DNA of 64,000 nt, from NCBI RefSeq assembly GCF_028767125.1, contig NZ_JAKCWP010000009.1:121040-185039 (forward strand). Direction: 5' to 3'. Below the pieces are notes generated by a model. The model was not told the DNA's origin and searched no databases. It saw only the letters and a program-made list of their open reading frames with translations. The stretch is from Chelativorans sp. YIM 93263. Lineage in GTDB: Bacteria; Pseudomonadota; Alphaproteobacteria; Rhizobiales; Rhizobiaceae. This document shows, piece after piece, positions 18,134 to 25,595 of the stretch. How positions within the stretch are numbered: position 1 is the stretch's first letter; each line of letters opens with the position of its first letter. The translations under genes were made by a program, and so were the position numbers.

Positions 18134-18313
18134 GAATGTCTCCTTGCGCCAGCGGACCGTCGCTGGCGTGAATGTTCTATTGTTGGATATGTGAGTGTGT
18201 GGGGAGACAGCGTATGAGAGGGCCGTGCTTTGCGAGCAGCTCCGGAACCTTGGCTTGTAAGCTCCGTGTACGCTTCACGAGGACCGAAGAGGGGATATCC
18301 ATTGACATCCTCC

Positions 18314-20245
18314 CTAAGCCATCTTCTTTTCAGCGCCGGGCATGCGTCCCTGGAACGACTGCCGTGCGAAAATTTCTGCGACTTCGTCTCCGGATAGCTG
18401 CCGCCGTCGTAAGAGTTCTTCTGCGATCTTTTCGAGCACAGATCGGTGTTTGCCAACGATACCCTTGGCGCGTTTGAACTCTCTGGACAATACGTTGTCC
18501 ACCCGTCGCCGAAGGTCGGGAACTCTTCGGAGCTGAGCCGGCACGTCGTCCTCGGTCATTCCTACGAGATAGGTGAGATGCTCCCCCAAACCGAAGGAAG
18601 CTTCCATCAGCAACGCGTGGACCGTGGCTAGGTGGAGGTCAGCCCCCTCTCGGCCGCCTCCGCCTGCAGAGCGGGATCCTAGAATAACTTCCTCTGCGGC
18701 GAGTCCCCCGAGTTGCATGGCGATTTTGTTCAGGAGATTGGATTTTGTCATTTCCGGAAACGTACTTTCGCTGAAGCACATTCCACCCCCGGACTGCAGC
18801 GTGTCTCCCCCGAGTTCGAGCGATTTGGCAATGGAGACATGTTCAAGCTGGCCGATCTCCAGGACATGTCTGACGACTGCGTGCCCGGATTCGTGCACCG
18901 CGTATCTCCAGAGCAGTTTTTCAGGAAGAGCAAACCGCTTCGGCAGGCCTGCGACCAAGTCGGCGACCGTCATCGAGCGACGAGCACGGCGCGCGTAACG
19001 GCGTGCATCACGTGAGAGCTGTTCCAGTCGAGCTCCCGTCCAGCCTTCGGTTCGATCAACGACTTCGGACAGGTCGACACCGACAAGATTGTCTCTCAAG
19101 TGCCACCTCAGGATCCCGTCGCGAGCATCCCGATCGGGGAGGGGAATGCGGATATGCCGATCAAGTCTCCCCGGCCGGACCAAAGCCGCATCCAGCTTCT
19201 CCGGATAGTTCGTTGCTCCGATCACGACGACGCCTTCACGCCCACCCACGCCATCGAGGCACTCTAGAAGCCCATTGACGACTTCCGTGCTGTAGTGGGT
19301 GTTGTCGCCCGAAAAGCGGGCCCTGTCGCCCACGCTATCGATCTCGTCGATCAGAAGGATTGATGGGGCATTTTCCATCGCTTCCGCGAATGCCGCGCGC
19401 ATCGCTTTCAGTAGGTCACCTAAGTGACCCCGTGCTTGCCACTGTGCCACTGAGGCCGCTACCAAATGGACATCGCAGGTACGCGCCAGAGCTTGAGCAT
19501 ATGTGGTTTTGCCACACCCCGGAGGACCGCTTACCAGAGCTCCACGATCTACGTCGTCCCAAGGAACATTGCCTGCTCGCCAATCGTCGAGGTCCGTAGC
19601 AAGCTCCTTTCCCCAATCGCTGGCTTCGCCCATGCCACACAGATCGTCCAACTTCGGCCCTGATACCAAGCTTCGCTTGGGACCGGCGACCCGCGTCATG
19701 GCCTCAATGGTTTTGGTGATGTTCCTTCCTTTCCGCCACGCAGCGGCGGCGATCCGGAGAGGGAACTCCGCGATCTGGGTAGCCTGTTCGCCTGTAAGTG
19801 TCTGGCCGAAGAAAAGCTTTGCCGCCGCTCGGACATGCCGCGTGTCCGGTTTCTGAATTTGGATGACGGCATCGGCAATGCCATCCACGCCGTCGGGGAG
19901 GGACTCGCAGGAGTCCGCCAACAGGATGAGCTTCTCATGCCCGGCCACCGCCTCCAACAGATTGTAGCTTCGGTTGAATTTTCGTCGGGTGGCTTGAAAC
20001 ACTTCGATCCATGCATCGTCGATCTTCGTCCGGCGGCTCGGTTGCCAGCCATGAAATGCGCGGTGGACGACCTCGTGGTAGAGATCGAAATCCTGCGAAT
20101 TGGGGACAAGCAGCGCCAGGACCTGCGGCTCGCCATTACGAAAGATCTGCTCCTGCCGGACCGAATGGACGATTGAGCAAAAGGCCAGGAACTCGGCTGG
20201 TTTGCGCAGCTGTTTCGGTACTTTGGGTTTTCGCTTACGGCTCAT
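18314..20245 (-). CDS. soluble FtsH-like AAA+ / M41 zinc protease
   Basis: A 643-residue protein. It has a unique N-terminal domain (1-230) with no membrane helix, then a complete AAA+ module: Walker A GPPGCGKT (240-247), Walker B SILLIDEID (295-303) and second region of homology GATNYPEKLDAALVRPGRLD. An FtsH-type peptidase follows with HESGH (451-455, zinc ligands and catalytic Glu) and Asp536 in GREGADLHLAT as the likely third ligand. It should unfold and degrade proteins in the cytosol. True FtsH has two N-terminal membrane helices and is essential; this is a divergent, cargo-encoded paralogue. The first residue of the usual aromatic-hydrophobic-Gly pore motif is not obvious (ASVAQWQARGHLG occupies that place). 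It follows the TnsA-like gene by 64 bases behind an SOS-type promoter. Confidence 0.9.
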   Translation of the reverse strand: MSRKRKPKVPKQLRKPAEFLAFCSIVHSVRQEQIFRNGEPQVLALLVPNSQDFDLYHEVVHRAFHGWQPSRRTKIDDAWIEVFQATRRKFNRSYNLLEAVAGHEKLILLADSCESLPDGVDGIADAVIQIQKPDTRHVRAAAKLFFGQTLTGEQATQIAEFPLRIAAAAWRKGRNITKTIEAMTRVAGPKRSLVSGPKLDDLCGMGEASDWGKELATDLDDWRAGNVPWDDVDRGALVSGPPGCGKTTYAQALARTCDVHLVAASVAQWQARGHLGDLLKAMRAAFAEAMENAPSILLIDEIDSVGDRARFSGDNTHYSTEVVNGLLECLDGVGGREGVVVIGATNYPEKLDAALVRPGRLDRHIRIPLPDRDARDGILRWHLRDNLVGVDLSEVVDRTEGWTGARLEQLSRDARRYARRARRSMTVADLVAGLPKRFALPEKLLWRYAVHESGHAVVRHVLEIGQLEHVSIAKSLELGGDTLQSGGGMCFSESTFPEMTKSNLLNKIAMQLGGLAAEEVILGSRSAGGGGREGADLHLATVHALLMEASFGLGEHLTYLVGMTEDDVPAQLRRVPDLRRRVDNVLSREFKRAKGIVGKHRSVLEKIAEELLRRRQLSGDEVAEIFARQSFQGRMPGAEKKMA

Positions 20246-20309
20246 TGGAGTGACTCCGGATACGCCCGGGACAAGGTCCGGTTCATCAAGTTTCGGGGAA
20301 AGGACGTTG

Positions 20310-20942
20310 TCAGTCGCGCCAGCGTCTGACGGAGGTTTCCGGTCCGATCAACGCTTCATCGAGATCGACTTCGACAAAGCGGTTCAGGATCAGCGAGGAG
20401 AGACCTGCTATCGGCCGCGTCTCCTGGAACGCCGGAAGGCAATCGGCCACCGACAGTGCTCCGTGTTCGCCCAGCGCCGCCAGAAGACGGCTGCGGTCTC
20501 CAAGAGCGCAGTGCCACCGGGAATCTCGAAGCAGGTCTATGGCGTTCCGCAGCCGGTAGCCGCTGCTGACTTCCTCAGCGCACAAGGAGGCATATCGATA
20601 TCCTCGGGACGTGACCTCATGGGCGATCCATGAGGGTGGAGTTCGATCCTTCGCCTGTTTGACATCCATGATGACCAGTTCACCGTCCTTTTCGACCAGG
20701 AAGTCTGGGATGTGAACGTCGGTGCCATTTTCCAGCACCAAAGGCAGACAGGTCCATGAGATCACCTCCCGGTCGACATCCAGCAGGCAACCGAGGTTCC
20801 GGGCTGATTGGTTCCGGAACAAAGGATGATCGAGGCATCGGACCGTGCCGTAGGGATGAAACGAATGTTGAGTTGCTTCGGCCCGGATGGAGGCAAGAAG
20901 AGTCTGATCGGCGGTGGGGAGAGTGGTCACAGGACACTCCAT
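20310..20942 (-). CDS. second TnsA-like PD-(D/E)XK nuclease
   Basis: A 210-residue protein. ATG 20942 is chosen; an in-frame TTG lies two codons upstream. The TnsA-type nuclease core is visible as NLGCLLDVDREVISWTCLP, Asp in DVHIPDFLVE and the D-V-K of ELVIMDVKQA. The C-terminal part (LLAALGEHGALSVADCLPAF) looks like a small helical DNA- or partner-binding domain. It is not adjacent to a TnsB homologue, so it is unlikely to be the transposon's own end-cleaving subunit. It is the first gene of a unit with the FtsH-like protease and is preceded by a LexA-type box. Possible roles are a DNA-damage-induced nuclease or a regulator derived from TnsA. Confidence 0.72.
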   Translation of the reverse strand: MECPVTTLPTADQTLLASIRAEATQHSFHPYGTVRCLDHPLFRNQSARNLGCLLDVDREVISWTCLPLVLENGTDVHIPDFLVEKDGELVIMDVKQAKDRTPPSWIAHEVTSRGYRYASLCAEEVSSGYRLRNAIDLLRDSRWHCALGDRSRLLAALGEHGALSVADCLPAFQETRPIAGLSSLILNRFVEVDLDEALIGPETSVRRWRD

Positions 20943-21034
20943 ACGCAAAACACAAGCATGAGACGCCGCCAGTCAGCGGTGTCGGCACCTGGTCAAACGT
21001 ATGAGGCGTATGAGCATCCTGTTCATAATGACAA

Positions 21035-21066
21035 GAACAAATAGAGAACAATTTTCGGGCTGTCAA
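21035..21066 (-). promoter_or_regulatory. promoter with LexA-type (GTTC-N7-GTTC) box
   Basis: On the minus strand TTGACA (21066-21061) is followed by a 17-base spacer and TATTTG (21043-21038) as -35 and -10. Overlapping the -10 is GTTC-TCTATTT-GTTC (21049-21035), which fits the direct-repeat SOS box described for alphaproteobacteria. A repressor bound here would block the promoter, so the TnsA-like/FtsH-like unit starting about 95 bases downstream is predicted to be induced by DNA damage. Confidence 0.6.
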
Positions 21067-21626
21067 CCCGAACCAGGGCCCATTTGAAAACCGGCGGGAA
21101 GATGCCCGGTTTCGGGGAGGGTGATAGTTTTCTCGATGCGCTTTTGCTGTCGGGGTGGAATCAACCATCGGTTCTGCTGTGGGTTGAACAGGCCCGGCAA
21201 CGTGAAATACCGATGAATGCGCAAAAAGTCCTTTGTATTCATCGTTGCGACAGGGGCGTCTTTGACAATGGCCGTAGCGGCGATCGCGAGATCCTGCCCA
21301 AGCTTCAACCGCTTCGCATTCAAGGCGGGTACGCAAAGATGTCGCAAGGCTGGAACGCAAGTCATTCGGGCATAAAGGCGGGCTATTCTCGCGTCCATTT
21401 CAAGGAACGGAATATCCGACGCAAGGATGTCATCGAGCCATGAGGACAATTCTGATGCCTTTTCGGGATTCGCATCTTCCAGCATGGTGATTCCCCGCTG
21501 TATTTCGAATACAGCGGAAAACGGAAGGGATATTGCTCTCCCTTGATAGTCAATCCAGCGCACGAGATTAAGGTCAGGATATTTCTGCTTCAGATTGCTG
21601 AGGACGCATGTGTCTAGAATGAACAT
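21063..21626 (-). CDS. PIN-domain protein (VapC-like)
   Basis: A 187-residue PIN nuclease. The N-terminal MFILDTCVLSNL supplies the first Asp, AVFEIQRG the Glu, and KLGQDLAIAATA the later Asp that together bind Mg2+. VapC toxins cleave RNA, often tRNA. The C-terminal 45 residues (after HRYFTLPGLFNP) extend beyond the usual 130-140 residue VapC. No antitoxin gene is recognisable directly upstream on the same strand; the Phd-like gene at 22160 is divergent. Its stop overlaps the -35 of the downstream SOS-type promoter. Confidence 0.8.
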   Translation of the reverse strand: MFILDTCVLSNLKQKYPDLNLVRWIDYQGRAISLPFSAVFEIQRGITMLEDANPEKASELSSWLDDILASDIPFLEMDARIARLYARMTCVPALRHLCVPALNAKRLKLGQDLAIAATAIVKDAPVATMNTKDFLRIHRYFTLPGLFNPQQNRWLIPPRQQKRIEKTITLPETGHLPAGFQMGPGSG

Positions 21627-21897
21627 TAAGACGGGCCTTAACGTGCCTTGAGATCGTTATTTTCCCGCCAGGTCTGTTTTCTGGAAAAAGTAGTTAATAA
21701 ACTGCAAATAGTCATGCGGGGGCTACTCAATTGAGTTTTGACAGCCGCAGCTGACATGATCCGTCCTTGCCGACTGCAATGCGAACGCCGAACACCCTCG
21801 AGTTGACGAATCAGTCTGGCCGGGGAGCTGACACGCCTGGCACCAAACGCAGATGACGGATTCGGGTCGAGAAATCCTGTTAATCGGCCTGGAACAA

Positions 21898-22034
21898 TTA
21901 TCCCGTTCTGAGCCCCGGACGACCTCCTCCACAGTGCGGGCAGCGGCGTTGGAAGATGTCCGAGCATAAATGCCGGCAGGTGACGCATTTTGCCTGCCGA
22001 TAACCGAGCCGAAAGAATTCGCCATGGACTTTTC
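21898..22034 (-). pseudogene. possible zinc-ribbon peptide remnant
   Basis: One minus-strand frame encodes CVTCRHLCSDIFQRRCPHCG before a TAA at 21898-21900, a clear CxxC...CxxC arrangement. No ATG, GTG or TTG start lies between the preceding stop and this stretch, so it is either a remnant of a longer gene or a chance pattern. Confidence 0.25.
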
Positions 22035-22090
22035 ATGGCTTCGCGAATTCTTCTATGGGCTCTCGCGTCACAGCCGTAGTAGTATCGGTT

Positions 22091-22107
22091 CTGGGACTCA
22101 GTCCCAG
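22091..22107. promoter_or_regulatory. 17-bp palindrome upstream of the Phd-like gene
   Basis: CTGGGACT-C-AGTCCCAG is a perfect inverted repeat 52 bases before the Phd-like start codon. This is the position and form expected of an autoregulatory operator bound by a dimeric antitoxin. Confidence 0.5.
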
Positions 22108-22159
22108 TTTGGGTGCTAATTCAGAACGCGTGATCCTGCAAAGGCGGTAAGGATTTCCT

Positions 22160-22387
22160 ATGGCAAAGAATCCATCCAGGAGAGGTCTTGAGCAAAAGGA
22201 TTCGAATTCGTGGATGGTCGAGGACGCCCGCGTGCATTTCGATGCTCTGCTTACGGCGGCTTCTCAAAGGGGACCGCAGCGAATTATTGACGATGACCGT
22301 GAGTTCACGGTCAGCTTGTCTCGTGCTACGGCGACGCCGATAGGTAACAAGCTGTTGTCGAAGGGCGGTCCAATCGAAAATCACTAG
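22160..22387 (+). CDS. Phd/YefM-like antitoxin
   Basis: A 75-residue protein preceded by AAGGATTT. Its core WMVEDARVHFDALLTAASQRG then PQRIIDDDREFTVSLSRA matches the Phd/YefM fold (W-x-x-x-D-A-K/R-x-x-F ... G-P-Q-x-I). The toxin-binding tail is short. No toxin follows on the same strand; the next gene is the opposing methyltransferase. Its partner may be the divergent PIN protein at 21063-21626, or it may be an orphan. Confidence 0.7.
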   Translation: MAKNPSRRGLEQKDSNSWMVEDARVHFDALLTAASQRGPQRIIDDDREFTVSLSRATATPIGNKLLSKGGPIENH

Positions 22388-22523
22388 CCTCTATCACCGT
22401 GACGGTCGGACGGGGGAAGCCGTCTTGATGGATAAGTGGCGCATTCTGCTTCGCACGGACCAAGCGAGTACGTATCCCAGGGTACAGAGATCATGGTCCT
22501 CGGCGTCAACCAGCGCCCATGCG

Positions 22524-24182
22524 CTATGTCTCCGGAAGCTGAGACTGACGCAGAAACGTTTTCGGCAACGGCTTTTCATCTTCCTGCAGGCTTTCGACCA
22601 TCTGCTCGTATTCGACATTCGGGTCCAGCATCGCCGCAAAAGCACCACGAGCGTACATCATATCGTCGTCAGGAAAGAGTTCGGCGCGCACGTAAGTTTG
22701 AAACAGCTCGAACTCTGCGAGGTTCACCAGTGCCCTGCGTAGTTGTGACCTCCTTACGGTGGACATCTTATTTGCCGCTGTTGCCGGCAGAGATTTAAGG
22801 GCCCTCAGCTCTTCTTCTGCGCTTCCGAGTTTCCGCACGTGCAAAAGCTTTTTGGCGGCGCGGAGGTCCGACAGTTCCTGACTGATGTCTTTGCCCCGCA
22901 ATCCCTTGGCAGTTTTAAGCCAACGTTTGTACCTTTTGAGTTCGACAGCTTTCATCCTCCATTCGGCTTTCGCAATCGCGTTGGGTTCGATTGGATTGGC
23001 CGGAACCTTTCTTCTGGCATGATCGACAATCGCGCGTCCTATCGCTTGGGCCAGCGGTGGAGGAACGGAATTCGCCAGCATCTGCTGCCGGCTGCGCGCG
23101 ACTGGAGCAAGCTCGGTTTCGGACAAGCTCCCGTCTTCTGGCGAAGGGAGCTTCCAATCCCACCACTCAGGGTATCCTGCGAGGCGCGAGAACTGATGAA
23201 ACGTAAGCTGCTGTAGCTTCCTGAGGTCGACAGGATCACCGATGGTAGGCCGATAGTACTTCGACAGCCGGTCAGTCGATGTACGGATAAGGGTAGGGGA
23301 GGGCCTGTCGGTTCTCTGAATCGCTCCTGAGGCCGCGCCTCCGGGTGAACGGTAGTAAAAGCGTGTGTTGGGGTCTCGCTCTGATAAGCATTTCAGATCG
23401 CGCTTGCGCAACCGATAGCTCCCATATTCGGGACTATCCTTTGACACCAGGTCTGGGCATTCTGCGTCCAGGGAAAAATCTTCAAATTGGGTACCAAACT
23501 CGTTGCCCAACAGATCCGCGACGGACATGCGTTCACGAGATTTGTACTGGTTCAAGTAAGCGTGGAGCCACCCGTCTGTCTCTTCTAGGCACCCGGCCAA
23601 GATAAGACGCTCTCGGTTCTGTGGCGTGCCGAAATACGAAGCGTTCAATACAGTTTCAGTAAGACCGTACCCGCCAAGTTCGAAAATGGCACGTGCTCGC
23701 CAGTAGACCTCGGAGTTACGAAGTCCCTTTACGTTCTCCATGACAAAGTATCTCGGGCGTGCAGCGGCCACGAGAATAGCGAATGCTTCCGTCAAGCTCG
23801 AAAGCGGACTCTCATCACCTTCTCCCTTGCCTGCCGCCGAAAACGGTTGGCAAGGCGGACCGCCGAATATGATATCCGGACGGTCCAATGCGATTTCCGG
23901 AGCTGTGTCGATCACCGCCAGCAGATCGGCCACATGATGTGGAAGATGACTTTTATGTATGCGACCGCGTTGCGACTTTCTTCCAGCCTCTGCGGCCGAC
24001 TGCTCCACCGGCGGGCGAAACATTTGTATCGGGTTCTTCACGTCCTTTATGTTTGCCCGGTGGATGTCGATAACCGCTGGGTCGTGATCCAGGGAACGGA
24101 TGATCTTCACGCCTGCAGATTGCATGCCATAGGCGAATCCGCCTGAGCCGCAGAAAAGGTCGATTCCTCTCAATGCCAGCAT
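22524..24182 (-). CDS. DNA (cytosine-5) methyltransferase
   Basis: A 552-residue C5 methyltransferase. Motif I is DLFCGSGGFAYGM (8-20, S-adenosylmethionine binding), motif IV is GGPPCQPFS with catalytic Cys111, motif VI is FVMENVKGL, motif VIII is PQNRERLIL and motif X is NSVPPPLAQAIG. A target-recognition region lies between VIII and X. About 150 further residues after motif X are helical and charged (KRYKRWLKTAKGLRGKDISQ) and are not part of a minimal enzyme. No restriction endonuclease or Vsr gene is recognised in the flanks, so it is either an orphan or its partner is unrecognised. Confidence 0.93.
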   Translation of the reverse strand: MLALRGIDLFCGSGGFAYGMQSAGVKIIRSLDHDPAVIDIHRANIKDVKNPIQMFRPPVEQSAAEAGRKSQRGRIHKSHLPHHVADLLAVIDTAPEIALDRPDIIFGGPPCQPFSAAGKGEGDESPLSSLTEAFAILVAAARPRYFVMENVKGLRNSEVYWRARAIFELGGYGLTETVLNASYFGTPQNRERLILAGCLEETDGWLHAYLNQYKSRERMSVADLLGNEFGTQFEDFSLDAECPDLVSKDSPEYGSYRLRKRDLKCLSERDPNTRFYYRSPGGAASGAIQRTDRPSPTLIRTSTDRLSKYYRPTIGDPVDLRKLQQLTFHQFSRLAGYPEWWDWKLPSPEDGSLSETELAPVARSRQQMLANSVPPPLAQAIGRAIVDHARRKVPANPIEPNAIAKAEWRMKAVELKRYKRWLKTAKGLRGKDISQELSDLRAAKKLLHVRKLGSAEEELRALKSLPATAANKMSTVRRSQLRRALVNLAEFELFQTYVRAELFPDDDMMYARGAFAAMLDPNVEYEQMVESLQEDEKPLPKTFLRQSQLPET

Positions 24183-24949
24183 TCCAAGCCCCTGTTTCCC
24201 CGCTTGGGAAATTGGCTGCGGAAAGTTGATGGCTCGTTAATCCGTACTCCTGGCAAGACCGGACGGGCTTGCGGGCGATCTCCTTGGACCTGCCTCGCTC
24301 GCCAGAATGCTCGATCGTAGGCCGCTCCCCCAGTTTCGCTCAGAGCGTCATCCCGATCCGGCATACCGATTGGGATTGATGCTGAGCGGAACAAACCCGA
24401 TTCTCCATCCCATTCGACACAGCGGAAGCGGTCCCGGCAGTCGAATCGCCGTCTATGCGCAGCAGGGGACAACATGCGCTGTTCCGGCGGCTACGACGTC
24501 TGGCATCGATCCATGAGGCGGAAGGCTTTCGATTTCAACGGAACGGCAGCATTTGACGCATTCTATCCGACAGCCGACCGTCTCCGAGCCAGGGCCAGCT
24601 TTTCGCCGAACCAATTATGCGCGCCCACGTGCCCGCGTTTCCAGAGCGAGTATACTTTCGGCTTGTGTGGGGCCGACTACAGTCGGTCCGGGTTCGAAGG
24701 ATTCGGCGGTTATCTGCCGTTCCGCCGCCGAACCCAGTTCAGCTGTTCTGAGCTGGCCGCGCCAGATCCACAAGCCGTCGCAACAGAATTTTGGACGGAA
24801 CGATTCCAAAAATCCGATCTTCCTTGAAGCAGTGGTGCTTTGGCAAACAGCGCATTCGACAGCAAGCATTCCAGGTCGTTGCACTCGAGAGAGATGAGTC
24901 AGTATCTGCTGAACTGCCCACGAGCCCTGATGCCGAGCAGCATGCGGTG
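24183..24949. other. 770 bases without a recognised gene
   Basis: Several frames of about 100 codons are open on both strands but none has a ribosome site and a protein pattern together. A minus-strand stretch reads KPKVYSLWKRGHVGAHNWFG then EKLALARRRSAVG before a stop (about 24575-24665) and looks coding-like, but it has no start in frame. It may be debris at the edge of the accessory region. Confidence 0.45.
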
Positions 24950-25594
24950 TTACATGTCCTCTGTCCATACTTCCTTTGCGATCAACGATGCCTCGAGTCT
25001 GTTCCTCACCTTGAGCTTCTCCAAGATACTGGAAACGTGGAATTTCACGGTTTTCTCAACGACGCCCAATTCGGCGGCAATTTCGCGATTGCTCATGCCA
25101 GTGGCGACCAGGCGAAGAGTACGTTCCTCCTGTGGCGTCAACAGATTCAGGGCGCTAGATTTTTGCTGCTTGTCCTTATTCCTGGCGACCAGCCGCATCG
25201 CGAGGTTGGGCGTGACGAACATTTCGCCTGCCGAGATCTTCTTAAGCACCTCAATCAGGTCATCGGTAGTAATGCCTTTCAGGACATAGCCGACTGCCCC
25301 TGCATCCACGGCCTCAAAAAGGTCATTACCCTCTTCCGAACCGGTGAGCATCACGACTTTCGGAGGATTATCCATCGCTAGGGTTTCTCGAGCTGCTTCG
25401 AGCCCGTTTCCCGGCATCTCGATGTCAAGTAGAGCGATGTCCGGCTTTCGGTTCCGGGCGAGTTCGATAGCTTCTTGCGCCGTTCCGCCTTCGCCGACTA
25501 TATTGAATTGGCGCTCGAGTTTAAGGGTCTGAATCACTCCGGCCCTGAAGAGGGCGTGGTCGTCGGCCACTATTACAGTGGTTTGCTTATCCAT
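24950..25594 (-). CDS. NarL/LuxR-type response regulator
   Basis: A 214-residue regulator. The receiver has acidic residues Asp11-Asp12, phosphoacceptor Asp57 (DIALLDIEMPG), Thr in VVMLTGSEE and Lys in GYVLKG, so it is fully equipped. The C-terminal LuxR helix-turn-helix is LTPQEERTLRLVATGMSNRE to KTVKFHVSSILEKL. It starts one base after the kinase stop on the same strand. The pair is divergent from the RTX peroxidase gene and is the natural candidate for its regulator. Confidence 0.93.
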   Translation of the reverse strand: MDKQTTVIVADDHALFRAGVIQTLKLERQFNIVGEGGTAQEAIELARNRKPDIALLDIEMPGNGLEAARETLAMDNPPKVVMLTGSEEGNDLFEAVDAGAVGYVLKGITTDDLIEVLKKISAGEMFVTPNLAMRLVARNKDKQQKSSALNLLTPQEERTLRLVATGMSNREIAAELGVVEKTVKFHVSSILEKLKVRNRLEASLIAKEVWTEDM

Positions 25595-25595
25595 C

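Larger units (their letters stand above)
21627..22159. other. divergent intergenic region, mostly non-coding
   Basis: About 530 bases separate the divergent PIN and Phd-like genes. It holds a possible zinc-ribbon remnant (21898-22034), a 17-base palindrome (22091-22107), and several short frames that show no protein pattern. Confidence 0.5.

Noticed and set aside
18314..20245. Calling this gene the housekeeping ftsH
   Set aside because: It has no N-terminal membrane helices, a different N-terminal domain and an accessory setting.
20310..20942. Treating this as the end-cleaving TnsA of the Tn7-like element
   Set aside because: The transposition operon has its own TnsA coupled to tnsB; this one is 6 kb away, in a separate unit with a protease.
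21638..22036. 133-codon minus-strand ORF as antitoxin of the PIN gene
   Set aside because: Arg/Ser-rich with no antitoxin fold; a different frame in the same stretch encodes the zinc-ribbon pattern.
24170..24475. Possible Vsr endonuclease upstream of the cytosine methyltransferase
   Set aside because: The 101-codon frame lacks the Vsr motifs (no LRRxGxRYRLH or CFWHxH stretch) and overlaps the methyltransferase start.
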